NCBI GenBank assembly: GCA_038501625.1
Contig: JAZAYU010000086.1
Span: 2,554,924-2,618,923 of the forward strand
Length of the DNA stretch: 64,000 nt
From: Corbicula japonica
Lineage: Eukaryota > Mollusca > Bivalvia > Venerida > Cyrenidae
Direction of reading: 5' to 3'
Positions 23,401-35,121 of this stretch are shown in pieces. Every line of letters starts with the position of its first letter. The stretch's first letter is position 1. The position numbers were made by a program, and so were the translations under genes. Under the pieces are notes generated by a model that ran no database searches, had not been told where the DNA came from, and saw only the letters and a list, made by a program, of their open reading frames with translations.

Positions 23401-24952
23401 ATGTGACAAGAATCCCATGATAAACGTGATCATGTACATTTCAGTAATTCGTATACTACTGATTGGGAGAACTGGCCAAGGCAAGAGTACGACTGCAAAC
23501 TCACTTGTGGGTCTGAAAGGATGGTTCAGAGAGTCAGCCTCACTGAGTTCAAAATCTGAAACAACAACATGCAAATGGTCCAAGGTAGCGATTAAAATTT
23601 TTTTTAAAGTGAAACAAAACTGAAATGTGTAGACCAGACTTACTCTGGAAGAGTCTATATTGAGAGTTAAACTGTCGTTACTTACTAAGAAAAGTGGAAA
23701 AAAAACTCCTCATATTATTTTCTGTTTATGTGTTATTTTATTTCTATAATGTCATAATGATCAGATTTCAAAAGACTTTAACCGGAAGCGCTATTATTTC
23801 GACGTTAACCTTTTCATTTATTAATAAACCAACTTATTTTTACATATAAATTGCCTTAATTCTTTGTCACAGGTGCGATTCGTTCTAGGCCGACAAGTAG
23901 AAGTTGTAGACACACCCGGCATATTTGACACCGAATTAGATGATGATAATGCTAAGACACACAAAGAGCTTCTGAAATCCCTCGTTCTGACGATGCCTGG
24001 ATTTCATGCCATTGCTTATGTCCTCAGATGTGGCGAGAAAATAACAGATGAATTCAAGAAAACTCAAGACCTTTTTTTTCAATGGTTTGGCCCAGGGACG
24101 GAAAATTTTACTTTTGTCATCTTAACCTGGTGTAAATCAGATGAGATGAAACAGGAATACATATCCAAAGATCCACAAAGAAAACTTAAAGAACTTGTCG
24201 AGAAGTGTGGGAATCGAGTTTCAATAATTGAAAACAAGGGAGAGCCAGATTTAAAAAATGAACAAATTAAATTGATTTATGAAGCAGTAGATAGAATAAA
24301 AGCAGCTAATGGTAAATGTTGTTTTACAAATGTAATTTATCAGCTCGCTAAGTCGTACTTTCGGAACAAAAGTCCGCAGACATTTGCGAATGATTCAATC
24401 ATATTGCTTAAAGACGCTGGTCTTAATCAAGAGATACAAGTCTGGCTGGCTCAACTTTCCGGGAACGTTTCTCACTCAACAAGTGAAACCAGTGCACATG
24501 TACCAGTTTCAACTGAACACACAGATGACGAAACCCAAGTAATTTGTGGAAATCTTTCAATATATGACGCAAGAACAAATGAAAGAATACCAAACACATC
24601 TCGATCTACAAAGCGTAACTTACCCGAAGAAGACATAAGAAAGAAAAATACAAAATCTGTAACATCTGATGAAGAAGAAAAGATGTCAGACGTTGCTAAC
24701 GAGATTCCAATTGGAAGCGGTTCTAAGACTGAAGAAATATCGACAAGAAAACCTTCCAAAAGAAAAGGCAGCGCTGGTTCAGAAGAACTTACCACAATTG
24801 CTGAATCAATGAAGGATAGTAACCCTCCTGCTCAGGCTACAGAAACCGCCACAGATACAAAGAAAAGAGTCAATAAAAACGACCAGGAGTTAACAGGTTT
24901 AGCGAAATTCCTTCGGAACTTAGCTAAGAACACGTGTTGTATAATATTGTGA
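20467..24952 (+). CDS. GIMAP: GIMAP copy 2, intact AIG1-type GTPase
   Basis: Exons: 20467-20494 (MASKESSSE), 23445-23584 and 23873-24952, predicting 415 residues. Donors are gtataa and gtagcg; acceptors are acatttcag and ttgtcacag; phases are 1 then 0. The P-loop GRTGQGKST lies at about residues 17-25. G3 is DTPG near residue 70, followed by IFDTELDDDNAKTHKELLK. The AIG1 conserved box (GFHAIAYVLRCGEKITDEF) follows. The G4 position reads LTWCKSDE instead of a plain (N/T)KxD. After about residue 230 comes a Ser/Thr/Glu/Lys-rich tail with the block CGNLSIYDARTNERIPN. The last residues are CCIIL, a CaaX box ending in Leu, which predicts geranylgeranylation and membrane attachment. Vertebrate GIMAPs often use C-terminal hydrophobic anchors instead. 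Intron 1 (about 2.95 kb) holds several mobile elements. Confidence 0.9.
20591..21289. mobile_element. TTAA-flanked element with long inverted ends (piggyBac-like, non-autonomous)
   Basis: The two ends are inverted copies of about 180 bp, sharing gttgctcacc and acaacgccatctatgaaggc. TTAA occurs at both borders (20592-20595 and 21284-21287). The matching place in intron 1 of copy 3 has a single TTAA (27459-27462) with the same flank aaagattc and no element. Precise TTAA targeting is typical of piggyBac. The ORF 21060-21251 runs through one end and is not a gene. Confidence 0.85.
21611..22480. mobile_element. TA-flanked inverted-repeat element with a nested R2
   Basis: Ends of about 95 bp are inverted copies, containing gccaatgaaaacgcaac on the left and gttgcgttttcattggcacc on the right. 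The empty counterpart in copy 3 reads catttataaatatg (near 27810), so the insertion duplicated TA or TATA. TA duplication suggests Tc1/mariner. R2 (21720-22062) is inserted inside it. No transposase is encoded. Confidence 0.8.
21720..22062 (+). repeat. Dispersed repeat R2, long form
   Basis: It starts gaaaagggaactttgaaag and includes gtgttcatgggcat-like and gcgcaacccaatattta segments. It is nearly collinear with 38655-38998. Confidence 0.7.
22690..23290. repeat. Duplicated intron segment shared with copy 3
   Basis: This part of intron 1 of copy 2 is collinear with about 31930-32550 in copy 3. Shared landmarks are agccttagctaatgt and gcaaggcacaggttacacac (gcaaggaacaggttacacac in copy 3). It has bivalve-type low-complexity wording with repeated ccagtgac and gcaaggt. 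The ORF 23121-23312 is a reading through it. Confidence 0.6.
23873..24952 (+). CDS. GIMAP: GIMAP copy 2, last exon (G3 to CaaX)
   Basis: It starts VRFVLGRQVEVVDTPG after the cacag acceptor and is open to TGA at 24950-24952. This is the longest clean coding exon of the window together with that of copy 4. The open frame extends nine bases upstream of the splice site but has no ATG there. Confidence 0.92.
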   Translation: MRFVLGRQVEVVDTPGIFDTELDDDNAKTHKELLKSLVLTMPGFHAIAYVLRCGEKITDEFKKTQDLFFQWFGPGTENFTFVILTWCKSDEMKQEYISKDPQRKLKELVEKCGNRVSIIENKGEPDLKNEQIKLIYEAVDRIKAANGKCCFTNVIYQLAKSYFRNKSPQTFANDSIILLKDAGLNQEIQVWLAQLSGNVSHSTSETSAHVPVSTEHTDDETQVICGNLSIYDARTNERIPNTSRSTKRNLPEEDIRKKNTKSVTSDEEEKMSDVANEIPIGSGSKTEEISTRKPSKRKGSAGSEELTTIAESMKDSNPPAQATETATDTKKRVNKNDQELTGLAKFLRNLAKNTCCIIL

Positions 24953-26867
24953 GTTTATTAGATAGTATTAGCAGAGAAACTACATTTTAAACTGAAGTTT
25001 TTTCATTGATTAACAAGAGAACCAAGTGCCCCAAAATACGCCCGGAAAATAGTAAAATAGTTTGAACCGCCTGACATTAAGGTGTGTACAAGTATTATGT
25101 CAAGGAAATCCACATAAACTTGATAACCAGCCAATTAAATACCAAAAAAATAGGATAAGGATGAGGGTACCAAAAATATGGGTATTCGGGGTATTTGCCG
25201 AGGTGTCAATTATAACACAGGAACTATGCGCTGCTAAAATGGATTTCATAACCGGCCACATTAAAAATAAGTAACATGGCCTTGGAACGGTCAGTGGCAA
25301 AACAATTTGTCGCTGGGGAGGGGGGGGGGGGGGGGGGTAAACCAGGTTCTGGGTGCACCAACCTTACACTTTCTCCAACAGATTCTCAAAAAGAAAAAAT
25401 GTGAATGATGATTAATTTCATCTTTCTAATACAAATGGTTTGACTTTTGAAACTGATACATAATAAAATTTGTTAAATCAGGAAAAAAAGTTTTCTTGTT
25501 CTGAAACAGATTGGTAACAAATCGTCCTAAATTATTTACATAAACCGATTATGAAATTAAATGATTGTGTGTACATGTATGAAAGGTTCCTTGTTATATT
25601 AAAAGGAAATAAATAATGAAAAAGGAAAAGCCTTGAGATTTACATATTATTTTGCGACAGTAGATTATTTCCACTCTCAACATCAATCTCACTAAAGTCA
25701 GATCTAACAAAATGTTAGATCTGATGACGGCCCGTAGACACCGTACGTAAGTAACAGCGGTTTTCCCCTTTTACAATTTTTAAAATTGTCAACACAGGAA
25801 GCATAATTTATAACGCTCGCAACTTGATCTGGAGACGTCATTACATTAGAAATGAATGGATTACTACATAAACACATATATCTCCAGTAAAATATGTCTT
25901 ACGCAGGCTGTCAACACTGTCCATGGTTAAAAATACTACTTTCACTTTTGCGATTTTGTAAGCGACAATCTGATTGGTTTAAAGGGTTAGTGATAAAAGC
26001 ACGTTTTAGTTACTCGTCGTCAGATCCTGTAAGACGATTCAGGAGACGATTTTAATCAGATTGCATGTACATTTACCATTACGTTTTTATAGGTCACGTC
26101 ATCTGAAAGTTATCGGTAGTGCAGCTAACTCTTTCGACAAACATATTTTATAGTAAATCACTCTTTCAGTTAAATGTTTATTAATAAGGATTTAACTTGT
26201 TATTTAAAATCACTATTCTCTTTCATCATTGACTTGTTAATATTATTCCTTTTCGCAACTGAATGCTTGCCCAACGTTCTTATGTTTTAAGTTTTCATTT
26301 GGAATAACTTCTCTCTAAAAATTAATTATATTGAATTTTTTTTCGAAATTGCATTGATCTCTAATTAGTTGAATAGTCAATCGCACTGTTTCGTTGAATT
26401 ATTATTGAACGTTAAAAAAGACAGAATTGGAAGTTAAGTTTTTTTTTGAAAATAAAGCAGGTCATAATGAGAGACATTATGTGAAGCTGCATATCATAAT
26501 TCAAGTAATATTAAAACTAAGGCACTGCCTATTGTCGAGCTCTAGCTTAAATAATTTCGGATAATAATTCAATCATATCATGCATTTGGCCAAAATATAA
26601 AAAAACAATATGTGTTAGCCTATTCGTGTATGATATTTATGATTTTCGGCAGTAATTAAAAACTGCATCAACTTTCTCTGTACATGCGCCCCGGACCACT
26701 TAGCAATATAATGAATTCACATGAATAGACGGAATTACTACGCCTCTGCTTTTTCGCCCACGACCAAGTTCGTTCATTGTTTTTTTTATTTGTTTTTATG
26801 CTTAAAAACAAAAAACAATTTTTAGCAATGCGATCATTTCTTGTATATATGATTGAGAAATAACGAA
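24953..26867. other. Intergenic region between GIMAP copies 2 and 3
   Basis: It holds a partial R1 (25276-25392) interrupted by a G-run at 25318-25337, and a short perfect hairpin at about 25699-25725 (tcagatctaaca, its complement, and a small loop). The rest is AT-rich with no gene seen. The ORF 25062-25274 has no recognisable feature. Confidence 0.55.
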
Positions 26868-27140
26868 GATTTTATAGATAAAAAGGTAACTTTCAAAGCC
26901 ACCAAACATTAAAAATATGAAAAACAATAATGGGTTGGTTTGATAGAGCCTGTTAGTTGGCAGTAATGGAAATGCCTATTATTGTGCATGCCACATAGCC
27001 ACGTGCAGAGCGCAGCTCAAAATGCCTATTACTGCACACGACGCCTAGCTCTGGGTTGAGCGCATCTCAAAATGTTCACCAATTAACAGTTCATTTGTAT
27101 CCATTTTAAACGACGGTGCATGTGCTATATCAATAAACTG
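26868..27140 (+). repeat. Dispersed repeat R2 upstream of GIMAP copy 3
   Basis: This is the counterpart of 20066-20290. A stretch of about 45 bp around cacatagccacg and cacgacgcctagc is duplicated inside it. Confidence 0.6.
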
Positions 27141-27390
27141 GAGGGTTGATGGGTTGACAGAATGAAAGATAAAAAGATATCTTGTTTATCTACTAATTTT
27201 GTTTATCAAACAACATACACATGTACGTACGCACGTATATTTTGACTTCAATTGGAGGTTGGAGTTTGGATACAGTGAAAGAGAAACTAAAAAGCTGAAA
27301 TATTTAAGTTGGAGTTTATGGCTTCAAATGATAGTTCTTCAGAAGGTATTACATTTATGATTTCGATTTATTATTAAAAAGTGATTGATG

Positions 27391-27450
27391 AGATTTGTGC
27401 TGTCGGTGTGACGGTACGGGTTCGCTCCACAGAAGAGGCAATATCATTTC
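27391..27450 (+). repeat. SINE remnant in intron 1 of copy 3
   Basis: It contains gtgctgtcggtgtgacggta and a B-box-like ggttcgctcc. The counterpart in copy 2 (about 20545-20582, ggttcgatcc) lies at the same distance from the first exon, so the remnant predates the duplication. Confidence 0.55.
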
Positions 27451-28299
27451 TAAAAACGTTAAAGATTCTATTTTATTCAGACTAGTTATGTCAGCTTTGG
27501 TATTCGTAAATATGCGCTAACTGATATTAATGTTCAGGCGGAAAAATTAACAAATTATAAATGAACGTCTTGTCATTTTATAGGTTTGCAAATGTACAAA
27601 CTTAGTGAATTTATAGCAAATATTGTTTAGACATGGTAAGATGTCACACTTACAAGGCAGTCTGCTGGCTAGCAAAATCTCTCATCGTATTAGCACATGT
27701 TGAAAAGGTTTCTGTTGTGAAAAGAAATGTAAATATGTGTGCATATAAAATGAAATATGTGTGCATAAGTATGTGCATGACAATGTTTTCACTTTGTGTC
27801 CATCATTTATAAATATGATGCATGTAGTATAGTCCATGCTAGAAAATGATCTGTGTATGGGAGGGCCTTCGCAAGATATGCATTTAAGGTGTTAAAGTAT
27901 ATATAATCTTCTCTTTTTCATTGGATATTAGTGGGCTGATAAATGTGCTTTCTAAACCTACGCCTGCATAAATTCGGGTCGTTTTTTTTCGTGTTAATGT
28001 CACCACTTATCACTATTAACGTATTAAAGTTTATGTTGTGGACGTTTTCAATGAGCTTTAGGAATTTTAAACAGGATGTCATATTGGTCTGCTTGTAAGT
28101 CAGCAGAAGAAGAAAGTTGAAATCGCCCGATAAATTAATATAAACTTAACTTTCTGAAAAAATTTGACACCAGTTCTAAGAAACCCTGTCCCTACTGGCC
28201 AAAAATACACAACAAAACACACAACACAACACAAGTTACCTTTACACTTAGATGAACCCAGTCTCATATTATTGTCAACATAAGGAGTTTGTATTTTTA

Positions 28300-31200
28300 T
28301 ACCCCCGCATACGAAGTATAGGGGGTATATAGGAGTCATCATCCGGTTGATTGGTTGGTTGGGCCGGCCTGTCTGTGGCATTTACAGCGTCAACAGTTTT
28401 CAAGATATCGACTTGGAACTTTAAACATATGTTCGTGAGTACATTTGCGCGAACTATTTTTTTTCTCATGCGGATCAGTCCATTATTTTTCGGAGGGGAG
28501 CACGATTTAACAAAATCTTGTGACGCGAACTACTTCTACAGTTTTTAAGATATTGACTTGAAACTTGATACATATGTTCGGCATGAAGTGTAGATGTGCG
28601 TGACATATTTTTCGTGTGGATTAGTCCATTATTATTTTGCAGGGGACATGATTTAACAAAATCGTGTTATGCAAACTTCTAAATCTTGTGATGCGAACTA
28701 CTTCTACAGTTTTTAAGATATTGACTTGAAACTTGATACATATGTTCGGCATGAAGTGTAGATGTGCGTGACATATTTTTCGTGTGGATCAGTCCATTAT
28801 TTTTGCAGGGTACGTGATTTAACAAAATCATGTAATGCAAACTAGGTCTGTCTGTGGCACTTCCAGCGTCTACAGTTTTCAAGATATCGACTTGAAACTT
28901 TAAACATATGTTCGTGAGTACATTCTCGCGATCTATTTTTTTTCTCATGTGGATCAGTTCATTATTTTTCGGAGGGGAGCACGATTTAACAAAATCTTGT
29001 GACGCGAACTACTTCTACAGCTTTTAAGATATTGACTTGAAACTTGATACATATGTTCGGCATGAAGTGTAGATGTGCGTGACATATTTTTCATCTGGCT
29101 TAGTCCATTATTTTTTGCATGGGACATGATTTAACAAAATCGTGTTATGCAAACTTCTAAATCTTGTGATGCGAACTACTTCTACAGTTTTTAAGATATT
29201 GACTTGAAACTTGATACATATGTTCGGCATGAAGTGTAGATGTCCGTGACATTTTTCGTGTGGATCAGTCCATCATTTTTGCAGGAGACATGATTTAACA
29301 AAATCATGTTATGCAAACTTCTACACTTACTACGTCAACAGTTTTCAAGATATCGACTTGATACTTTAAACATATGTTCGTGAGTACAGTTGCGCAAATT
29401 TTTTTTCTGATGTGGATCAGTCCATTATTTTTCGGAGGGGAGCACGATTTAACAAAATCTTGTGACGCGAACTACTTCTACAGTTTTTAAGATATTGACT
29501 TGAAACTTGATACATATGTTCGGCATGAAGTGTAGATGTGCGTGACATATTTTTCGTGTGGATCAGTCCATTATTTTTGCAGGGTACGTGATTTAACAAA
29601 ATCATGTAATGCAAACTAGGTCTGTCTGTGGCACTTACAGCGTCAACAGTTTTCAAGATATCGACTTGAAACTTTACATATGTTCGTGAGTACATTTGCG
29701 CGAACTATTTTTTTCTCATGTTGATCAGTTCATTATTTTTCGGAGGGGAGCACGATTTAACAAAATTTTGTGACGCGAACTACTTCTATAGTTTTTAATA
29801 TATTGACTTGAAACTTGATACACATGTTCGGCATGAAGTGTAGATGTGCGTGACATATTTTTCATCTGGATTAGTCCATTATTTTTTGCATAGGACATGA
29901 TTTAACAAAATCGTGTTATGCACACTTCTAAATCTTGTGATGCGAACTACTTCTACAGTTTTTAAGATATTGACTTGAAACTTGATGCATATGTTCGGCA
30001 TGAAGTGTAGATGTGCGTGACATTTTTCGTGTGGATCAGTCCATTATTTTTGCAGGGGACATGATTTAACAAAATCATGTTATGCAAACTTCTACACTTA
30101 CTACGTCAACAGTTTTCAAGATATCGACTTGATACTTTAAACATATGTTCGTGAGTACATTTGCGCAATTTTTTTTCTCATGTTGATCAGTCCATTATTT
30201 TTCGGAGGGGAGCACGATTTAACAAAATCTTGTGACGCGAACTACTTCTACAGTTTTTAAGATATTGACTTTAAACTTGATACATATGTTCGGCATGAAG
30301 TGTAGAAGTGCGTGACATATTTTTTCTTGTGGATCAGTCCATTATTTTTTGCAGGGGACATGATTTAACAAAATCGTGTTATGCAAAATTATACAGTTTT
30401 TAAGATATAAGACTTGAAACTAAAATTGTATGTTCTGCATGAAGTGCGCATGTAAGAGACATATTTTTTTGTGGATCAGTCCATTTTTTTTGGAGGGGAG
30501 CATTATTTAACAAAATCTTTTATTTAAAATCTTATGACGCAAACTACTTCTCCAGTTTTCAAACTTTAAACATACGTTTGTGAGTAGATTTCTATGACAT
30601 ACTTTGTATTATGTGGATCAGTCCATTATTTTTTAGCAGGGGAGTATGATTCAACAAAATCTTGTGACACGAACTTCTTCTACAGTTTTTAAGATATTGA
30701 CTTGAAACTTGATACATTTGTTCGGCATGAAGTGTAGATGTGCGTGACATATTTTTCGTGTGGATCAGTCCATTATTTTTTGCAGGGGACATGATTTAAC
30801 AAAATCGTGTTATGCAAACTTCTACAGTTTTCAAGATATCGACTTGAAACCAAAATTGTATGTTCTGCATGAAGTGTGTATGTTAGCAACATATTTTTGT
30901 GTGGATCAGTCCATTATTTTTTGCAGGTGAGCATTATTTAACAAAATCTTTTATTTAAAATCTTATGATGCAAACTACTTCTCCAGTTTTCAAACTTTAA
31001 ACATACGTTTGTGAGTAGATTTCCATGATATACTTTGTTTCATGTGGACCAGTCCATTATTTTTTAGCAGGGGAGCATGATTCAACAAAATCTTGTGACA
31101 CGAACTACTTCTACAGTTTTTAAGATATTAACTTGAAACTTTAAACATATGTTTAGCATAAAGTGTAGATGTGCGTGACATAATTTATGTGTGGATCAGT

Positions 31201-31545
31201 CCATTCTTTTTTGCCGGGGACATGATTTAACAAAATCGTGTTATAAAAACTTCTACAGTTTTCAAGATATCGACTTGAAACTGAAATCATATGTTCTGCA
31301 TGAAGTGCGCATGTTAGTGACATATTTTTTATGGATCAGTCCATTTTTGGTTGGAGGGGAGCATTATTTAACAAAATCTTATGACACAAACTACTTCTCC
31401 AGTTTTCAAACTTTTAACATACATGTGTACGTGCGTGATTATATTTGCATGACATATTTTTTTTTCATTTGGATCAGTCCATTATTTTTTAGAAGGGGAG
31501 CACGATTCAACAAAACCTTGTGACGTCAACTACTTTTACAGTTTT
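28300..31545. repeat. Large tandem array, about 145-bp units
   Basis: It opens with acccccgcatacgaagtata and gggggtatataggagtc. About twenty imperfect units follow, with tacagtttttaagatattga, ttcggcatgaagtg and ggatcagtccatta. Higher-order alternation of two or three unit types is visible. The ORFs from 28100 to 31523 on both strands follow the repeat period and are not genes. It lies in intron 1 of GIMAP copy 3 and is absent from copy 2. Confidence 0.85.
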
Positions 31546-31849
31546 GTTTACATCCGGTGAAAACCCAAGTCGCCATTTTTAAACACAACTTTTGCAGCAA
31601 ATTTTCAGGATTTCAATTATTTTTCAACTTTCACCCATGAAAGATGCAAACATCATTTCTGTATACTCTGACAAAGCAGTATTGCGGGGTATTAATCACC
31701 TACAGTGATAGCTCTAGTGTATATATAAAAGTGACCACAACCAGGTTTAAAAATGTAACATTAACACCAAATTTTTGAGGAAACTCAAGAAAGATCCAGC
31801 AGGTGTCATGTTATTATTTTTACAAGAATTTTCTAATTGTAATAACGTT

Positions 31850-32560
31850 GACAAACATTGACATTGACTCAGAAACTCCGTATGCAGTGCCAATGTGACC
31901 TGTTGAGGATTGTAACAACAAATGTCAACTTATTGTGCAGACAAAGAACGTTGACCTTGATTTTGACACCGGTGATCCCCAAAACAATGCAATTCAAGGT
32001 CACATCAAAAATAACCTACTCACGAGGGTTAGTGATTATAGCCTTAGCTAATGTTATTAACGGCAAAGAATTTCGAATTTTAAGAATCATCACTTCGGCA
32101 TTTACCCCCAGTGACACAAAATACAGTCCCGTGCAAGGAACAGGTTACACACACTAAAGGGAAAATGGCTTATACCCGTATCAAAATATTATCTGGACAA
32201 TAAATGCCTATTTTTCGAACCAGTGACTTTGATCACAATATAATCGAAAGCAAGGTCATAACACAGGTTGCCTATACAAACCAAGTTTAGCAGCACAAGA
32301 AAGTCCTATACAATTATAATCAAGGTATCAACATAGGCTACCTACACATTTTATTTAGTGAGGATAGGCTCAAACCATACTCAAGTTATTGTTTATACAA
32401 GAAGAGAAGTAATTTCTAATAAGTGACCTTGTCCTTGAGCCTAAATACAAACTTATGCAATGTATCAAAAAAGCTACTTACATACACAGTTTTATGAGGA
32501 TACAAATTCTAAGTTACAAAATGTATCATCCTGTCAACCACAGGACACACGTACGGACAA
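31850..32560. repeat. Duplicated intron segment, copy 3 side
   Basis: Most of it is collinear with 22690-23290, which confirms that the introns of copies 2 and 3 descend from one ancestor. The ORF 31858-32157 has no independent support. Confidence 0.55.
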
Positions 32561-33164
32561 GAGAAAACTTATAATATACGATTCCAAAGACGTACATTAC
32601 AAATAATGACCAAAAAATTTAAGAAGTTTCTTCAATTGTATTCCTGGTTTAAAAGTTTCGTCACTTGTATTCCTGGTTTAAATTGTATTAAATTTGCCCG
32701 TAAACTTAACCGCCTGGAGTTATCATAAAACCGTGCGACGAGAATCCTATACCTGTATTTTGAATAATCATGTATATTTCAGTAATTCGTATATTACTGA
32801 TTGGAAGAACTGGACAAGGCAAAAGTACGACTGCAAACTCACTTGTGGGTCTGGAAGATTGGTTCAAGGAATCCCCTTGTTCAAAATCTGAAACGGCAAC
32901 ATGCAAATGGTCCAAGGTAACGATTCAATTAAGTAAATCAAAACTTACGTGCAGAGACTAGTATCAGACGCTCGGCAGACTTTATGGTCTGGTTACCGAG
33001 TAACTTTTATTATAAGTCTGGCCGAAACATGTGGCTGTTAAAACACACAAAAGACCGTGCTATAACAAATTATCCTCAAATTTAAGTATGAGCCGGTACA
33101 TTAAGGAGTATAAATAAGAACTGAATACATGTAAATATCTATATGATTTGATCGACATTGTACT

Positions 33165-33350
33165 GTATACTGGTGTAATTATTGAATTGTGCTCAACCGG
33201 GGGCTAGGCGGCGTTACATGAATTTCCATTACTGCCAATAAACAGGCTCAATTAAACTGAGCCTGTAATATTTTCATATTTGTCGTGTTAAGTGGCTTTC
33301 AAATAGATGAAAAAGGAACTTTGAAAGCCACCAATCACCACAAATATGAA
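33165..33350. repeat. Two R2 fragments facing each other
   Basis: A minus-orientation R2 (33165-33300) is followed at once by the first 50 bp of R2 in plus orientation. The junction reads gtggctttcaaatagatgaa. It lies in intron 2 of copy 3. Confidence 0.55.
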
Positions 33351-33601
33351 AAGCCCCATTTATTCTTGCATACCAGATCAGGACATCCGGTGTTTTCACC
33401 CGTGTAGGAAATTTTGATTCTACATCCCCCCCCCCAATGTAGAATGAGTCACGCGCCTTATATGACGTCACGACGTCTTATGCATTTATGAATGAACGAT
33501 GGTATGTCTCGTATATCACTCCGCTACTATAAAAAAGTAGTGCAAAAAAAATTACAGGAAAATACCCCAAAATGCGCAAAATAAATACGGTTTGCAAGAA
33601 A

Positions 33602-33757
33602 AAGTATCATTCACTTACGTTGGGTAAAGATCGCGTGATCCAGCCCTCGTGAAATATGCACTTAGGCGGTAACTCGGCAGAGCCTCGTGACCGCCCTTGT
33701 GCATATTTCACTCGGGCTGGATCACGCGATCTTTACCCAACGCACGTAAATGATACT
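33602..33757. mobile_element. Near-perfect 156-bp hairpin (foldback element)
   Basis: Arms of about 70 bp pair almost completely, for example gggtaaagatcgcgtgatcc with ggatcacgcgatctttaccc. The loop region is ggtaactcggcagagcctcg. It starts aagtatcatt and ends aatgatactt. It lies in intron 2 of copy 3 and has no coding capacity. Confidence 0.85.
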
Positions 33758-34544
33758 TATAATATTTCATCGTGTTCAAAGGGATATGGGAAACATTTGG
33801 GTTGTTGAAAGTAGGCCTGAAGCCCTTGGACTTCCAATACTTTAAATACAATTAAGTCCCTTATCCTGATGAACGCAATAACATATCGATTCAATCATAT
33901 AATATATTTTATTCAAAAGTTCCGGAAGGCTGTTTCGTTGATACAACCCAATTTAGGAGATTCAGAAAATTAACTATTTTCAATCCAACACTGATTTATT
34001 TCTTTCTTTCTGGTTTCGACATAATTATTAATAAGGTAAATGTTTTGTCACAGGAGCGAACATTCCTAGGCCGACGTGTAGAAGTTGTCAACACACCAGG
34101 TATATTCGACACTGAATCTGAAGGTGGTAACGCAAAGACACACAAAGAGCTTCTCAAATCCCTCGTTCTGACGATGCCTGGATTCCATGCCATTGCTTAT
34201 GTACTCAAGTTTGGAGAGAAAATAACAAATGAATTTAAGAAAACTCAAGATCTTTTTTTCCAATGGTTTGGCCCAGGAGTTGAAAATTTTACTTTTGTTA
34301 TTTTAACCTTGTGTAGCTCAGGCAATATGAAAATTAAATACATATTCAATGACCCACAAAGCAAACTTAAAGAACTTGTTGAAAAGTGTGGCAAAAGAGT
34401 TTCAATAGTTGAAAACAAGGGACCGCAAGACTTAAAAAAAATGAACAAATAAAATTGATTTATAAAGCAGTAGACGACATAAAAGCAGCAAATGGTCACC
34501 GTTGTTTTAAGAATTTAATTTATCAACTCGCTCAGTCGTACTTC

Positions 34545-34760
34545 GTTTCTACATGTTTTAATCTAAGCTCAGAATACAAATATAAAAAAATAAGAAAAAA
34601 TAACAAACTATTTTATTCATAAATCACGATCGTGAAGTCCCGTATCCAGTCGGCCTTTTTCGGAAACTGTACGGTATATTGGTCCCATCTGGGTCCCGTA
34701 TGGGCAGTTTGCCCAGATACAGCCCATATGGGGCCCATTTGGGCTTGCGTGCTGGATCCA
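34545..34760. mobile_element. Insertion inside the last exon of GIMAP copy 3
   Basis: Copy 4 continues from tcgtactttc straight to acaacaaatgtccggag. Copy 3 has about 216 extra bases between the same landmarks. The insert contains several TGGG/CCCA words in opposite orientation (gtatgggcagtttgcccaga, then cccatatgggg), so it could fold. No clear target-site duplication was found. Confidence 0.7.
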
Positions 34761-34863
34761 GAACAAATGTCCGCAGAAATTAACACCAGATTCAATTAAA
34801 TTGCTTAAAGAAGCGGGTCTTAGAAAGAAATACAAGGCTGGCTGGCTTACATTGATCGTAACA

Positions 34864-35121
34864 TTTTCGGATATATTTCTCTATCAACAATTGAAACAAG
34901 TGTAAAGTTACCAGTTTTAAATGAAAACACAGATGATGAAACCGAAGTTTTCGGGATTATTTCTCAATCAACAAGTGAAACAAATGTAAAGGTACCAGTC
35001 TTAACTGAAAACACAGGTGATCAAAACGAAGTTTTCGGGAATATTTCCCAATCTCATTCAACAAGTGAAACCAGTGTCAAGGTACAAGTTTCAACTGAAA
35101 TCACAGATGATGAAACCGAAG
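34864..35121 (+). repeat. Three tandem 84-bp units in the tail of copy 3
   Basis: Units begin at 34864, 34948 and 35032 with ttttcgg. Each encodes a 28-residue tail segment with TSETxVKVPV-like and NTDDETEV-like parts. Copies 2 and 4 have one unit. The third unit has six extra bases. The unit length is a multiple of three, so the triplication itself did not break the frame. Confidence 0.85.

Noticed and set aside
23359..23583. Minus-strand ORFs opposite the P-loop exons (also 32706-32915)
   Set aside because: They are antisense shadows of conserved GIMAP exon 2; the same shadow recurs because the exon itself is conserved.
25318..25337. Long G-run as a functional quadruplex (also near 8150, 8845 and the C-run near 33430 and 56000)
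   Set aside because: The runs sit at repeat borders or internal junctions and are prone to length error; nothing else supports a function.
28100..31523. Many ORFs on both strands (for example 28275-28469, 28679-28948, 29417-29695) with shared peptide wording
   Set aside because: They follow the 145-bp period of the tandem array and repeat the same peptide by DNA copying; no start context or splice structure.
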